DNA of 9,311 bases from the NCBI GenBank assembly GCA_964458125.1, contig CAYWHE010000160.1:1-9311 (forward strand), read 5' to 3'. The translations under genes and the position numbers were made by a program. Below are positions 1 through 7,276 of the stretch, piece after piece. The DNA comes from CAYWHE01 sp964458125. Lineage in GTDB: Bacteria; Bacteroidota; Bacteroidia; AKYH767-A; OLB10. Within the stretch, counting starts at the first letter, position 1. Each line of letters starts with the position of its first letter. The notes under the pieces are model-generated. The model worked only from the letters and a program-made list of their open reading frames with translations, was not told the DNA's origin and did no database searches.

Positions 1-90
1 AGGTAAGTGATGATTAATTAATAGCGGGTCAATTCGTTTGAGATGTAGCTGGTCCGTGATTGTGAAATTATTATAGCACTGTTTTATCCT
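1..90 (+). pseudogene. phoU: N-terminal part of phoU, interrupted by four in-frame stop codons
   Basis: In the same frame as the intact PhoU reading frame that follows, this stretch reads like the end of PhoU helix 1 and helix 2: R, stop, VMIN, stop, stop, RVNSFEM, stop, LVRDCEIIIALFYP, running straight into the first PhoU signature. The stops lie at 4-6 (TAA), 19-21 (TAA), 22-24 (TAG) and 46-48 (TAG). From my memory of Bacteroidota PhoU proteins, these four positions are normally Glu or Lys (pattern R-E-V-M-x-x-E-K/R-R-V-N-x-F-E-x-K). Each stop is therefore one first-base change to T away from the expected codon, while all residues between remain PhoU-like. The gene begins upstream of the window. 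Either the gene is recently inactivated or the bases at this edge are wrong; I favour an error or artefact because no other decay is visible. Confidence 0.7.
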
Positions 91-549
91 GTGGCTTTTG
101 ATCTTCGTTTGGTTCTGGCCTGCCTGAAGATAAATTCCAATCTGGAGCGAATCGGTGATATTGCAGACGGAATAGCCCGTTTTATAATTGAAATCCGACT
201 GGAGCCGGAAAAGGAATTGCTTGAAAATACACGCCTGCTTGAAATGTTTGATGTCGCTTCCGCCATGCTGAATGATGTATCGAGCGCATTCGAAATTGAA
301 GATACTAAACTGGCCCGGAGCGTATTTCGGAACGATGAAATCCTCGATGAAATTAATTCCAAGGCGAACCAGGCCGTGGCTGATTTCATCCGGAGTCACC
401 CCGACCGGATCAACCAGAGTCTTTATTTACTGAGTATGATCAGAAAACTGGAAAGAGTCGGGGACCAGTCTAAAAATATTGCCGAGGAAATTATTTTCTA
501 TATTGAGGCTAAGGTGCTTAAGCATAAAATGAGTAAAAAAGAATCCTGA
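91..549 (+). CDS. phoU: PhoU-family phosphate signalling/transport regulator, N-terminally truncated frame
   Basis: PhoU links the PstSCAB phosphate importer to the PhoR/PhoB-type two-component system and damps phosphate uptake when phosphate is plentiful; it acts in the cytoplasm at the membrane. Two PhoU repeats are visible, each with the family signature: LERIGDIADGIA near residues 19-30 and LERVGDQSKNIAEEI near 119-133. Their acidic residues form the metal-binding sites in known structures. The open frame is 152 codons, against roughly 220 for the family. GTG at 91 is the first usable start after the last upstream stop, but it is unlikely to be the real one: homology continues upstream (IIALFYPV just before it) and the first helical bundle would be incomplete. 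The frame ends in TGA. The porin gene follows on the same strand after 263 bases, fitting a phosphate locus. Family assignment is firm; whether a working protein is made is doubtful. Confidence 0.85.
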   Translation: MAFDLRLVLACLKINSNLERIGDIADGIARFIIEIRLEPEKELLENTRLLEMFDVASAMLNDVSSAFEIEDTKLARSVFRNDEILDEINSKANQAVADFIRSHPDRINQSLYLLSMIRKLERVGDQSKNIAEEIIFYIEAKVLKHKMSKKES

Positions 550-812
550 ATGATCTTTTCTATGGATTGCTTTCAATCCGGATCAACCCCTTTCCGGAGG
601 TGACAACCCCATGGATTTCGTTCCTTATCCGATATGAACCGAAATATTAAGTTCATCCTGTGTTAACGGGAATTTGATATGCAATTCCTGGAAATACAAT
701 TGGTTATATTCTGATGTAAAATTACTTAACATTAACATAATGGTAATATAATTCTACATTAAACTAGTAAACCCGGATATTCCTCAACTTTACATTCGAA
801 ATACTAACATTT
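550..812 (+). other. phoU-porin intergenic region
   Basis: This gap holds no convincing gene. The first half contains a short TCCGGA/TCCGGA inverted repeat (577-582 and 593-598, 10-base loop) with no T tract, too weak to call a terminator. The second half, from about 700, is strongly AT-rich, as expected for a promoter in this phylum, but I find no clean TTTG and TAnnTTTG pair at the usual spacing. The porin ATG at 813 has no Shine-Dalgarno sequence, which is normal for Bacteroidota. Confidence 0.5.
721..758 (+). promoter_or_regulatory. Candidate Pho-box-like 11-bp periodic repeat upstream of the porin
   Basis: Four T-rich pentamers resembling TTAAC recur at 11-base steps: ATTAC (721-725), TTAAC (732-736), GTAAT (743-747) and CTACA (754-758). 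A perfect TAACAT tandem also lies inside (727-732 and 733-738). PhoB/PhoP-type regulators bind direct repeats with an 11-bp period. The position, about 55-92 bases before the porin start and next to phoU, suits a phosphate-responsive operator. The match is loose, lies in AT-rich DNA, and the Bacteroidota consensus is not known to me, so this is only a candidate. Confidence 0.25.
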
Positions 813-2105
813 ATGAATACACTAAAACAATCACTACTTATTTTGATTCTTGGAAGTTTCACTGTAACCGTAATGGCCCAGGACCAACAGACTGACACGG
901 CAGGACAAGCAATAGCTGCCATGCAGTCGCTGCTTCAGAATCTGAACAAAATCAAAATTTCAGGTTACTTGCAGGGGCAGTTTCAGGTTGCCGATTCAAC
1001 AGGCATAAAGTCATATGCCGGCGGCGATTTTCCGGCAGCCTCCGATAAACGCTTCAGTCTTCGCCGGGGTCGTTTGAAAGCCATGTATGATAACACCCTG
1101 ACCCAGTTTGTCCTGCAGATTGATGTAACGGAAAAGGGTTTTGCCATTAAAGATGTTTATGGAAAATTAACAGACCCCTGGTTACAGACTTTTGGCCTGA
1201 CTGTTGGCGTTACCAACCGTCCATTTGGTTATGAAATTGGTTACTCATCTTCCATGCGCGAATCTCCTGAACGTGGAAGGATGTCCCAGATTCTGTTTCC
1301 CGGAGAGCGGGATTTGGGTGCCATGCTCACCATAGAACCACCCAAAACTTCTTCATTTAATTTCTTTAAAATAGAAGCCGGATTATTTAATGGAACAACG
1401 GGTTCAGCCTCTGACTTCGATAAAAGGAAGGATTTTATTGGTCACCTGATATTGCGTAAATCGCTGGTACGTGAAACAATGAAATTAAGCGGTGGCATAT
1501 CCTATTACGATGGTGGCTGGAGGCTGGACACGGCCCGCTTTTTTTCCAAAGTGATTACGGGTGATGATGGCGTTAAGATTTTTGAAAAGGATCCTGATCC
1601 TGAAACCAAAGGAAAAATAATGAGGAGGAATTATTATGGGTTGGATTTTCAGGCCAGTTATGAAACTCCGGTAATCGGTATGACGACAATCCGTGCCGAA
1701 TTTATAGGAGGAACCCATACAGGGTTGAAATCTTCAAATGATAGTCCAAAGGAACTTCCTGTTGATTCCAAAACAAAATTGCAGGCGGACGCTTACCAGC
1801 GGAATTTTATCGGATATTACCTCTACTTTCTCCAGAATATAGGACCCTTGCCTTTGCAATTGATTGTGAAATATGATTTGTTTGACCCGAATACGGATGT
1901 GAAAGGGAATGATATTACCGCCGTCTTGGGCGCCGGGGATATTGCCTATACAACGACAGGTTTGGGTTTGGCTTATCGCTTTGACAGTAATATTCGTTTT
2001 ACTGCTTATTATGATATGGTTACGAATGAGAAAACACAATTGTCAGGATACACGAAGGATCTGAAGGATAATGTATTTACCCTTCGCATGCAATATAAAT
2101 TCTAA
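813..2105 (+). CDS. Phosphate-selective porin O/P family outer-membrane protein (Porin_O_P)
   Basis: This is an outer-membrane beta-barrel of the OprO/OprP-like family (Porin_O_P), which passes anions, classically phosphate or polyphosphate. Residues 1-22 form a signal peptide with a likely cut after VMA, before QDQQ. A short helical stretch (about 28-44) precedes the barrel. Typical Bacteroidota family segments are visible: KISGYLQGQFQVADS, SYAGGDFPA, FSLRRGRLKAMY, QIDVTEKGFAIKDVYGK, TNRPFGYEIGYSSS and RESPERGRMSQILFPGERDLG. Many alternating polar/apolar strands follow, and the chain ends in the aromatic LRMQYKF expected of a barrel. The 430-residue length is normal. It follows phoU on the same strand and is closed by the hairpin at 2156, which supports a role in phosphate uptake; actual ion selectivity cannot be read from the sequence. 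A possible Pho-box-like element lies upstream. Confidence 0.9.
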   Translation: MNTLKQSLLILILGSFTVTVMAQDQQTDTAGQAIAAMQSLLQNLNKIKISGYLQGQFQVADSTGIKSYAGGDFPAASDKRFSLRRGRLKAMYDNTLTQFVLQIDVTEKGFAIKDVYGKLTDPWLQTFGLTVGVTNRPFGYEIGYSSSMRESPERGRMSQILFPGERDLGAMLTIEPPKTSSFNFFKIEAGLFNGTTGSASDFDKRKDFIGHLILRKSLVRETMKLSGGISYYDGGWRLDTARFFSKVITGDDGVKIFEKDPDPETKGKIMRRNYYGLDFQASYETPVIGMTTIRAEFIGGTHTGLKSSNDSPKELPVDSKTKLQADAYQRNFIGYYLYFLQNIGPLPLQLIVKYDLFDPNTDVKGNDITAVLGAGDIAYTTTGLGLAYRFDSNIRFTAYYDMVTNEKTQLSGYTKDLKDNVFTLRMQYKF

Positions 2106-2155
2106 CAATCAGGACCATACCGGAATGAACCGTTCCGCTTTTGAGTTGAATGCAA

Positions 2156-2181
2156 AAAAGCACCCGTTTTTGGGTGCTTTT
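2156..2181. terminator. Bidirectional rho-independent terminator between convergent genes
   Basis: A perfect 10-bp inverted repeat, AAAAGCACCC (2156-2165) and GGGTGCTTTT (2172-2181), surrounds a 6-base loop. The stem core is GC-rich and is flanked by an A tract on the left and a T tract on the right, so it can end transcription from both sides. It sits 50 bases after the porin stop and 27 bases past the end of the convergent minus-strand gene at 2209, as expected for a shared terminator. Confidence 0.9.
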
Positions 2182-2208
2182 AAGTTTGGAAAAGGAGCTC
2201 AGCTTATT

Positions 2209-3309
2209 TTATTTATTCGATACGTTATCGCTTTGTTGTTGGCTGGGAATTTTGTACCGCATCGCAATGACGGGCATGTTATCCGGTTTAAGTACGTTGG
2301 GAGTGGTCAGGCGGTAGTAAAGAACACCCTCCACCGGGTTACGGTCGGTCAGTTCGTATACAACAGGGTTATTGGATGTGCCGACGGAATTGAGCCGTCC
2401 GATTTCCTTGAAGGAGCGTGAATCCATAGAGCGTTCAATGATAAATGGCTGGTCAGTGTTTTCAAACCCGGTGATCCAGCTGACTTTTACATGTTCAGCA
2501 ACAATTTCTGCGTTGAAACTTAGAATCTGGAAGCTTACCTGGCTGGCCTTGGTAGTGGTTCGTATGACGAAATTATCCATGATGGTCTGATCCTTTTTAT
2601 TTCCGTTCAGGCCATAACCGAGAATGACAGGTTCGTTTTTATTCCAGTACAGCCGGTAATTCTTTTCACCCTGCATGGACCATACGGCCACATCATTCAC
2701 AAACAATTCGCCCTTTCCGGAATTCGGATTATAGATGAAGCGGTAATTCCGGTAATTCTCATCTTCAGGGATCACGTAGTTGCTGGTTTCATTGACCGTA
2801 ATGTAATGGCCCGCTCCGTCGGTAGTTTTGTAACTGATAATGAGTTTCCCCTTTTTTATTCCGAAATTAAAGGTTTTCCCCCTGGAATAGAAGTTGCCGC
2901 TCTCCTCATTTCTGCGGTAATCCAGGCTGATATCAATGCCGTCAGGATTTAAGGCCGGTTCAGAAGCCAGTACCAGGTTGATGTCCTTGCCGGATGTTCC
3001 GGGATTTAAACCGTTGCTTTCGTCCTTTCCGCCGGGGGCCGAATAAGCGGAAGGATTGCATCCAATGGCAGCCGTACCCCAGGCCGTTTTGGTAACCGGG
3101 TTTTCGTCCCAGTTGAAGTAGGTGATCACTTCCCCGTTATTCAGCTTATCTTTGAATCGCTCGCCGGCTTTCATCTTTTCCACCTGGGTTTGGTTCAGCA
3201 TCACAATTATAAGGATGATGAGTCCGAACAGGGATGATCCGGCGATGATCAGGACACCCTTGTTCAATACTTTTAATTTTTGGCTGGGCTTAATTTGATA
3301 TTTCCGCAT
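2209..3309 (-). CDS. Single-span membrane protein with LamG-like and FN3-like domains
   Basis: I do not recognise a named gene. The 366-residue protein starts with a basic stretch (MRKYQIKPSQKLK), then one hydrophobic span (about residues 18-38), predicting an N-in membrane anchor or uncleaved signal. Residues about 108-253 look like a concanavalin/LamG-type beta-sandwich (IDISLDYRRNE, FNFGIKKGKLIISY, GELFVNDVAVW, DNFVIRTTT), a fold that often binds sugars. Residues about 258-355 match the FN3-like module usually found before T9SS sorting domains (VSWITGFENTDQPFIIERS, FKEIGRLNSVG, GVLYYRLTTP), but no sorting domain follows; the chain ends in a short Gln/Ser/Asn-rich tail. It is the last gene of the minus-strand run, 54 bases after the large T9SS cargo, and ends at the shared terminator. 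Its N-terminus resembles that of the 105-residue protein at 6849. It probably works with the neighbouring cargo at the envelope; this is inference. Confidence 0.75.
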   Translation of the reverse strand: MRKYQIKPSQKLKVLNKGVLIIAGSSLFGLIILIIVMLNQTQVEKMKAGERFKDKLNNGEVITYFNWDENPVTKTAWGTAAIGCNPSAYSAPGGKDESNGLNPGTSGKDINLVLASEPALNPDGIDISLDYRRNEESGNFYSRGKTFNFGIKKGKLIISYKTTDGAGHYITVNETSNYVIPEDENYRNYRFIYNPNSGKGELFVNDVAVWSMQGEKNYRLYWNKNEPVILGYGLNGNKKDQTIMDNFVIRTTTKASQVSFQILSFNAEIVAEHVKVSWITGFENTDQPFIIERSMDSRSFKEIGRLNSVGTSNNPVVYELTDRNPVEGVLYYRLTTPNVLKPDNMPVIAMRYKIPSQQQSDNVSNK

Positions 3310-3363
3310 GGCTTAAATTTAATTGGTAATCTTGATCCTAATCGGTCAAAAACTCCATGTTTA

Positions 3364-6300
3364 TTACATATTCTTGATGAGTTTTTTGCTCACTTTGGTT
3401 CCATTCCTGGTTATTATCAGCACATAACTGCCGGCATTGATTTTATAACCCTCCAGGTAATCAAACCGGTTATTGCCATTGACGGCCTGGACCTGTTGGG
3501 TAAAAATAACCTGGCCGTTGGTATTGATAAGTTGAAAGGTAACCTGGTCATCACCGGCCGAATAATAGCTGACGCTAAACTGGTCCTTAAATGGATTCGG
3601 TGAGATGCCGAGAATTTCAAGCTGACGGACATCCGTGTCTCCATCGCCGGTAATGTTGAATTTAACGACTACCGGTTTGGAATAGGAAAATTTGCCGTCG
3701 AAATCAGTTTGTTTCAGCCTGTAATACGATGTACCCGAAAGCGGAAATTGATCCGTGGTGGTGTAGCTTAATTTTTTACTGCTGTTACCGGCTCCGTCCA
3801 CCTCCTCCAGGGGAAGGTAATTTTTGCCATCGGATGAACGTTCAATGGTAAAGTAATCGTTATTTTTCTCTGAAGCGGTAACCCAGTCAATGATAACGGC
3901 ATTGCCCTGGGCCCTGGCATCAAAGCTGGTCAGCTCAATGGGAAGGGCTCCACTGGATGATACGATGATCCAGGGAGAAAAACCCGTGGCATTGGGAATG
4001 AAAATCGAGCCAATGCCGGTCGTGGTACCAGCGCTGCTACCGTAAGGAATTGACCATTGTGTGCCGTTCCAGTTTTGTATTGAAAATGAACCATGCGCAC
4101 TGCCTGGTAACGTGGTGTTTTCCGAACCACGGTAAGACAAAGTTACATCAGCGGTTATTCCCGGTGCATCAAAATTGTACCATCGGTCAATCACAAAATC
4201 AGTCGAAACATCGGTCCCGTTTTTATTCATATTCGTTACCGCTGCCACATTGCTGATTCCCGCCCAGGGTGTATTGTTTGGGTTTAATGTGGCCCTGGTG
4301 GCGATGGCTGCATAGCCCCCCATACCGGCACTGGGATTGAAGGTTATGGGTATATATTCGGAACTGTTCACACCAAATGGAAATAGGTGATCACCGCTGG
4401 TCAGGTTCATCCATTTCAGTATGCTGCCGTTAACCGCGGCATTGGTTTCGCTTTTAATATATCCCGAATTGCGGGTAATGGCTGTTGTCGCACCGTTTTC
4501 AATCGTAACCGTAAAATTGTTGAGTTTGAATTCACCAGTTTCCAGATGAAGGTTGTTTCTGACGTATACATTCGAAGCAGTCGGATAGACGTATTCAGCA
4601 TCGGCAGTGCCGTTGAAATTGATTTTCAGATTACCATATTTATGATTGGCCGTAGTGGCCAGTCCGGCACCGGTTCCTGTCACCACCTGGTTGTCCGAAC
4701 CGGTGTATTCAATAGTACTGGCTGCATCGAGATAATAATTCATGCTGTTGGAAGAATTTATGGTGCCGCTGCTTGTCCCGTCATAAAGTCCGGTCGTTTT
4801 GGAAATTTTCATCAGACCCCCAGCTTCCACCCGCATGCCAGAATTGGTCGAAGTTCCGTTGGAAAGGAGCTGGTTGGAATTCATTTTTAGGATTCCACCG
4901 CCGGCAACGGTGAAATAATTGGTAGCAGCGGTGGAGTGGGAGGCCACCTGGATATTGCCTGAATTGACGTCAAGCGTACATCCGCTGTTAACGCATTGCC
5001 TGACCTGTTGTATGGAGTGTGAGGCTGAACTTCGCGTAAATGTGATCGTACCTGGGCGGTTGAAATAGATTTGTCCGAACACCGTTCCGGTTCCCGCTGA
5101 TGCATGCGTCATAGTACCGGCCCCTGTCAGGTTGTAGGATGCGCCATTTATGGTCAGGGTATGCGTAGCGGCCAGGCTCGATGTATTGTCATCAAAATTT
5201 ATGGTTCCCCCCGAATGTGTAAAATTTCCGTTGGTAATCACTTGTACCGCATCGGTGGTATTGATACCTGAATTTTTATGCAGGTAAAAAGTTCCTGAAC
5301 TCTGGATAAAATTGCCGTTTATGGTCAGTGTCTGTGTGCCAACATCACCTTTTGCGATGAGCGTTCCTCCCGAGATGGTGGCATCACCGTTTACGGTAAC
5401 CATTCCGTGCCCTCCGATCCGGGAAAGATAAACGGTTCCGGAGGTAACCGTCAGATTACCGGCTATGGTTATTGAAAATGCGTGAGCGGAGGAGGAAACT
5501 CCATAGTCAAAACTGTTGGTGCAGCCGCCGAAGGTTGTATTCCCGTTAATCACAACAGTTTCACTTCCCGATGATACGTTGGAAAGAACCTCTGCACTGG
5601 AATGGCCGGAAGTAAAAAAATTTCCGGCAATGGTACAGTTTAAACGAACATTATTGAGCGTGCTGGAAAGCTGGGAAAGGCCGACCATTCTGAAAATTCC
5701 GGAGGAACTGGTCAGGGAAACCGAAAGGTCACCGTTAACCGTAAAGTTATTGGTCCCGCCTGCAGTATGACAGCCATAATGGCCCATGAATATTCCTCCG
5801 TTCACGGACAGGTTGTTAAAGGTCAGATCGGAGATTCCTGATGCATACGTTGTCAGATTATAGATGCCCCGGAAACTACCGGAGTTCTGGGTGAAATTGC
5901 CATTGACAGTCATCGTGCAGTTTCCGTTTCCGACATTGGAAACCCCATCGTTGTTGATCAGGAAGAAATTTCCTGAAGCAATGGAAACATCACCCGTTAC
6001 ATTCAGGGTGACATTTCCGTTTCCGTCGTATATGCCGTCCAGCATCCCTCCGCTGACGGTGATATTCGTCGTATTGACCGTAAAAGATCCGGAATGGGTT
6101 CCGCCGTGAAAATCAAGGTATGAATTTGAATTTAGCAGCGCAATATTTCCTATGGTGGTGTTTGATATGCTGCCTGACTTGTCCATCACGATCCATCCCT
6201 GATCAATGGTAAGCGTGCCTTGAATTAAGTGGGTTTGAAACTGGTTGTTTTGATTCCATTCACTTAACCATGGACCGTTAGGTGAATTCAGCGTCAGGTT

Positions 6301-6837
6301 TCCGAAGTTCCCGGAAACCACCGAACCTAAAGGCACCGAATAGTCATACCACTTTTTTATAATCAGGGTGCTGGTCGGAGATAAATTTTCACTGCCGTTG
6401 GTAAACAGCGTGGCAGCCGCGAGTGTATTATTCTTGGGTTCCCATGTAAATGATGCTCCCGGACCGAGCGTAAAAGCGGCGCCGCTGGTGGAGAGGAGAA
6501 TATCGCTTCTGTTCATCGTAACGGTGCCGTTGACTGTTATGATTCCTGTTATCGTCAGGACTTTATTCGGTGAGAATGTCAAGGTTCCGCCTGAATTAAT
6601 GGTCAGGTTTGAAATGGAATAATCCTGGTTGATTTGAAGCGTATGTCCGTTGAGGATAGTAACCTGGTCTCCGGTAGCAGGGACTCCCGACGGACTCCAG
6701 TTTCCAGGGGTGTTCCAAGCACCCGATCCGTTGGAGGTTTTATTGGCGCCATAGCCATTTTCCAGGAAGGAAGTTAAGCAGGAAAGCAAAAGCAGAACCT
6801 GGATGAGTAAAGGCCTGGGCTGATAATTTATGTTCAT
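3364..6837 (-). CDS. Large repetitive T9SS-secreted surface protein (probable beta-helix adhesin or matrix protein)
   Basis: This 1157-residue protein appears exported and then secreted by the type IX system. Residues 1-30 form a signal peptide with a likely cut after NGYG. Residues about 41-67 carry the W-x-x-x-x-NWSPSGVPATGDQVTILNGHT pattern seen at the start of many Bacteroidota surface proteins. From about 70 to 700 it is Gly/Asn/Ser/Thr-rich with short beta strands and a recurring unit like [VI][NTA]G[ND]xTxxSGG, near residues 280, 311, 367, 403, 430, 458, 482, 507 and 535, as in a parallel beta-helix. Residues 964-1060 are an FN3-like module (ALPIELTSFDA, DYFTIERSSDGKNY, SYYRLKQTDFDGKFSYS). 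Residues 1073-1157 are a type A sorting domain (LEILGISPNPFKDQFSV, INTNGQVIF, INAGSYVLIITRNGTKVSKKLIK). No catalytic motif is seen, so adhesion or matrix building is the likeliest role. It starts 11 bases after the 105-residue gene, so the two are surely cotranscribed. Confidence 0.87.
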   Translation of the reverse strand: MNINYQPRPLLIQVLLLLSCLTSFLENGYGANKTSNGSGAWNTPGNWSPSGVPATGDQVTILNGHTLQINQDYSISNLTINSGGTLTFSPNKVLTITGIITVNGTVTMNRSDILLSTSGAAFTLGPGASFTWEPKNNTLAAATLFTNGSENLSPTSTLIIKKWYDYSVPLGSVVSGNFGNLTLNSPNGPWLSEWNQNNQFQTHLIQGTLTIDQGWIVMDKSGSISNTTIGNIALLNSNSYLDFHGGTHSGSFTVNTTNITVSGGMLDGIYDGNGNVTLNVTGDVSIASGNFFLINNDGVSNVGNGNCTMTVNGNFTQNSGSFRGIYNLTTYASGISDLTFNNLSVNGGIFMGHYGCHTAGGTNNFTVNGDLSVSLTSSSGIFRMVGLSQLSSTLNNVRLNCTIAGNFFTSGHSSAEVLSNVSSGSETVVINGNTTFGGCTNSFDYGVSSSAHAFSITIAGNLTVTSGTVYLSRIGGHGMVTVNGDATISGGTLIAKGDVGTQTLTINGNFIQSSGTFYLHKNSGINTTDAVQVITNGNFTHSGGTINFDDNTSSLAATHTLTINGASYNLTGAGTMTHASAGTGTVFGQIYFNRPGTITFTRSSASHSIQQVRQCVNSGCTLDVNSGNIQVASHSTAATNYFTVAGGGILKMNSNQLLSNGTSTNSGMRVEAGGLMKISKTTGLYDGTSSGTINSSNSMNYYLDAASTIEYTGSDNQVVTGTGAGLATTANHKYGNLKINFNGTADAEYVYPTASNVYVRNNLHLETGEFKLNNFTVTIENGATTAITRNSGYIKSETNAAVNGSILKWMNLTSGDHLFPFGVNSSEYIPITFNPSAGMGGYAAIATRATLNPNNTPWAGISNVAAVTNMNKNGTDVSTDFVIDRWYNFDAPGITADVTLSYRGSENTTLPGSAHGSFSIQNWNGTQWSIPYGSSAGTTTGIGSIFIPNATGFSPWIIVSSSGALPIELTSFDARAQGNAVIIDWVTASEKNNDYFTIERSSDGKNYLPLEEVDGAGNSSKKLSYTTTDQFPLSGTSYYRLKQTDFDGKFSYSKPVVVKFNITGDGDTDVRQLEILGISPNPFKDQFSVSYYSAGDDQVTFQLINTNGQVIFTQQVQAVNGNNRFDYLEGYKINAGSYVLIITRNGTKVSKKLIKNM

Positions 6838-6848
6838 ACAATTTTGAC

Positions 6849-7166
6849 TTACTGGGTGAGTATATTCGCTTTTCTTTTATTTGTAATGCCCTGGCTGTTA
6901 CGGCCGATGGGCTGCTGCTCAACAGGCAGTAGCACGGTCGACTTAACCTCTATTGCTGATAAGGGTGTGACCAGGGGAATAATCCTGTCGGTCGCAATTC
7001 CGGCCGTGGAGGTTTCAACATTGGAGACGTTCATATAAAGGAACATACCAACGCCCAAAAAAAGGGCAGAGAAACCTGACACAACCAATACTTTCGTACT
7101 GGTTTTCATTTTTATTTTTTGGGCCGGCGTATACCTGATACGCATCCTCCGGTTACTTTTAGCCAT
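6849..7166 (-). CDS. Small single-span membrane protein, unknown function
   Basis: I do not recognise this 105-residue protein. It has a strongly basic N-terminus (residues 1-25, eight or more Lys/Arg), a single hydrophobic span at about 26-45 (VLVVSGFSALFLGVGMFLYM), and a polar tail of about 60 residues with no clear domain, which by the positive-inside rule should face the periplasm. Two starts are possible: the ATG at 7166, or the internal ATG at 7145. The second gives an N-terminus (MRIRYTPAQKIK) that lines up with MRKYQIKPSQKLK of the 366-residue protein at 2209-3309, and the similarity continues into the spans (VLVVSGFSALF against VLIIAGSSLF). It is 11 bases upstream of the big T9SS cargo gene and 110 bases after the response regulator. 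It may be a small envelope partner of the cargo; this is inference. Confidence 0.65.
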   Translation of the reverse strand: MAKSNRRMRIRYTPAQKIKMKTSTKVLVVSGFSALFLGVGMFLYMNVSNVETSTAGIATDRIIPLVTPLSAIEVKSTVLLPVEQQPIGRNSQGITNKRKANILTQ

Positions 7167-7276
7167 GGTACTATATTTTAATTCGGTTATTTCTGTTCAT
7201 GCTGCTGGGCCGGGTTACTTCCGGTCCTGTTTATACAATATTCCTGTTTGAGCCTGGTGAATCCGGCTTTAACTGA

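Noticed and set aside
1..549. TAA/TAG recoded as sense codons, which would explain the stops in phoU
   Set aside because: About 2,700 codons in the other six genes contain no internal TAA or TAG, and five of those genes end properly at TAA. A local error or mutation fits better.
577..598. TCCGGA hairpin after phoU as a terminator
   Set aside because: The stem is only 6 bp with a 10-base loop and there is no following T tract.
689..704. Sigma54-like TGG...TTGG sequence upstream of the porin
   Set aside because: The spacing is right, but the -12 element has GG in place of the nearly invariant GC and the -24 element lacks its C positions. It matches too little in AT-rich DNA to call.
2071..2421. 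Plus-strand 116-codon open frame overlapping the porin end
   Set aside because: It runs through the terminator hairpin and antisense to the FN3-like part of the 366-residue protein, with no recognisable motif.
4387..4890. Plus-strand 167-codon open frame inside the T9SS cargo gene
   Set aside because: It is antisense to a gene with clear protein-level repeats and domains, and its translation shows no recognisable motif; it is a shadow frame.
7207..7227. GC-rich inverted repeat GGGCCGG/CCGGTCC between the regulator and the 105-residue gene
   Set aside because: On the transcribed minus strand the stem has an A-C mismatch and is followed by no T tract. It may be chance; not enough to call a terminator or operator.
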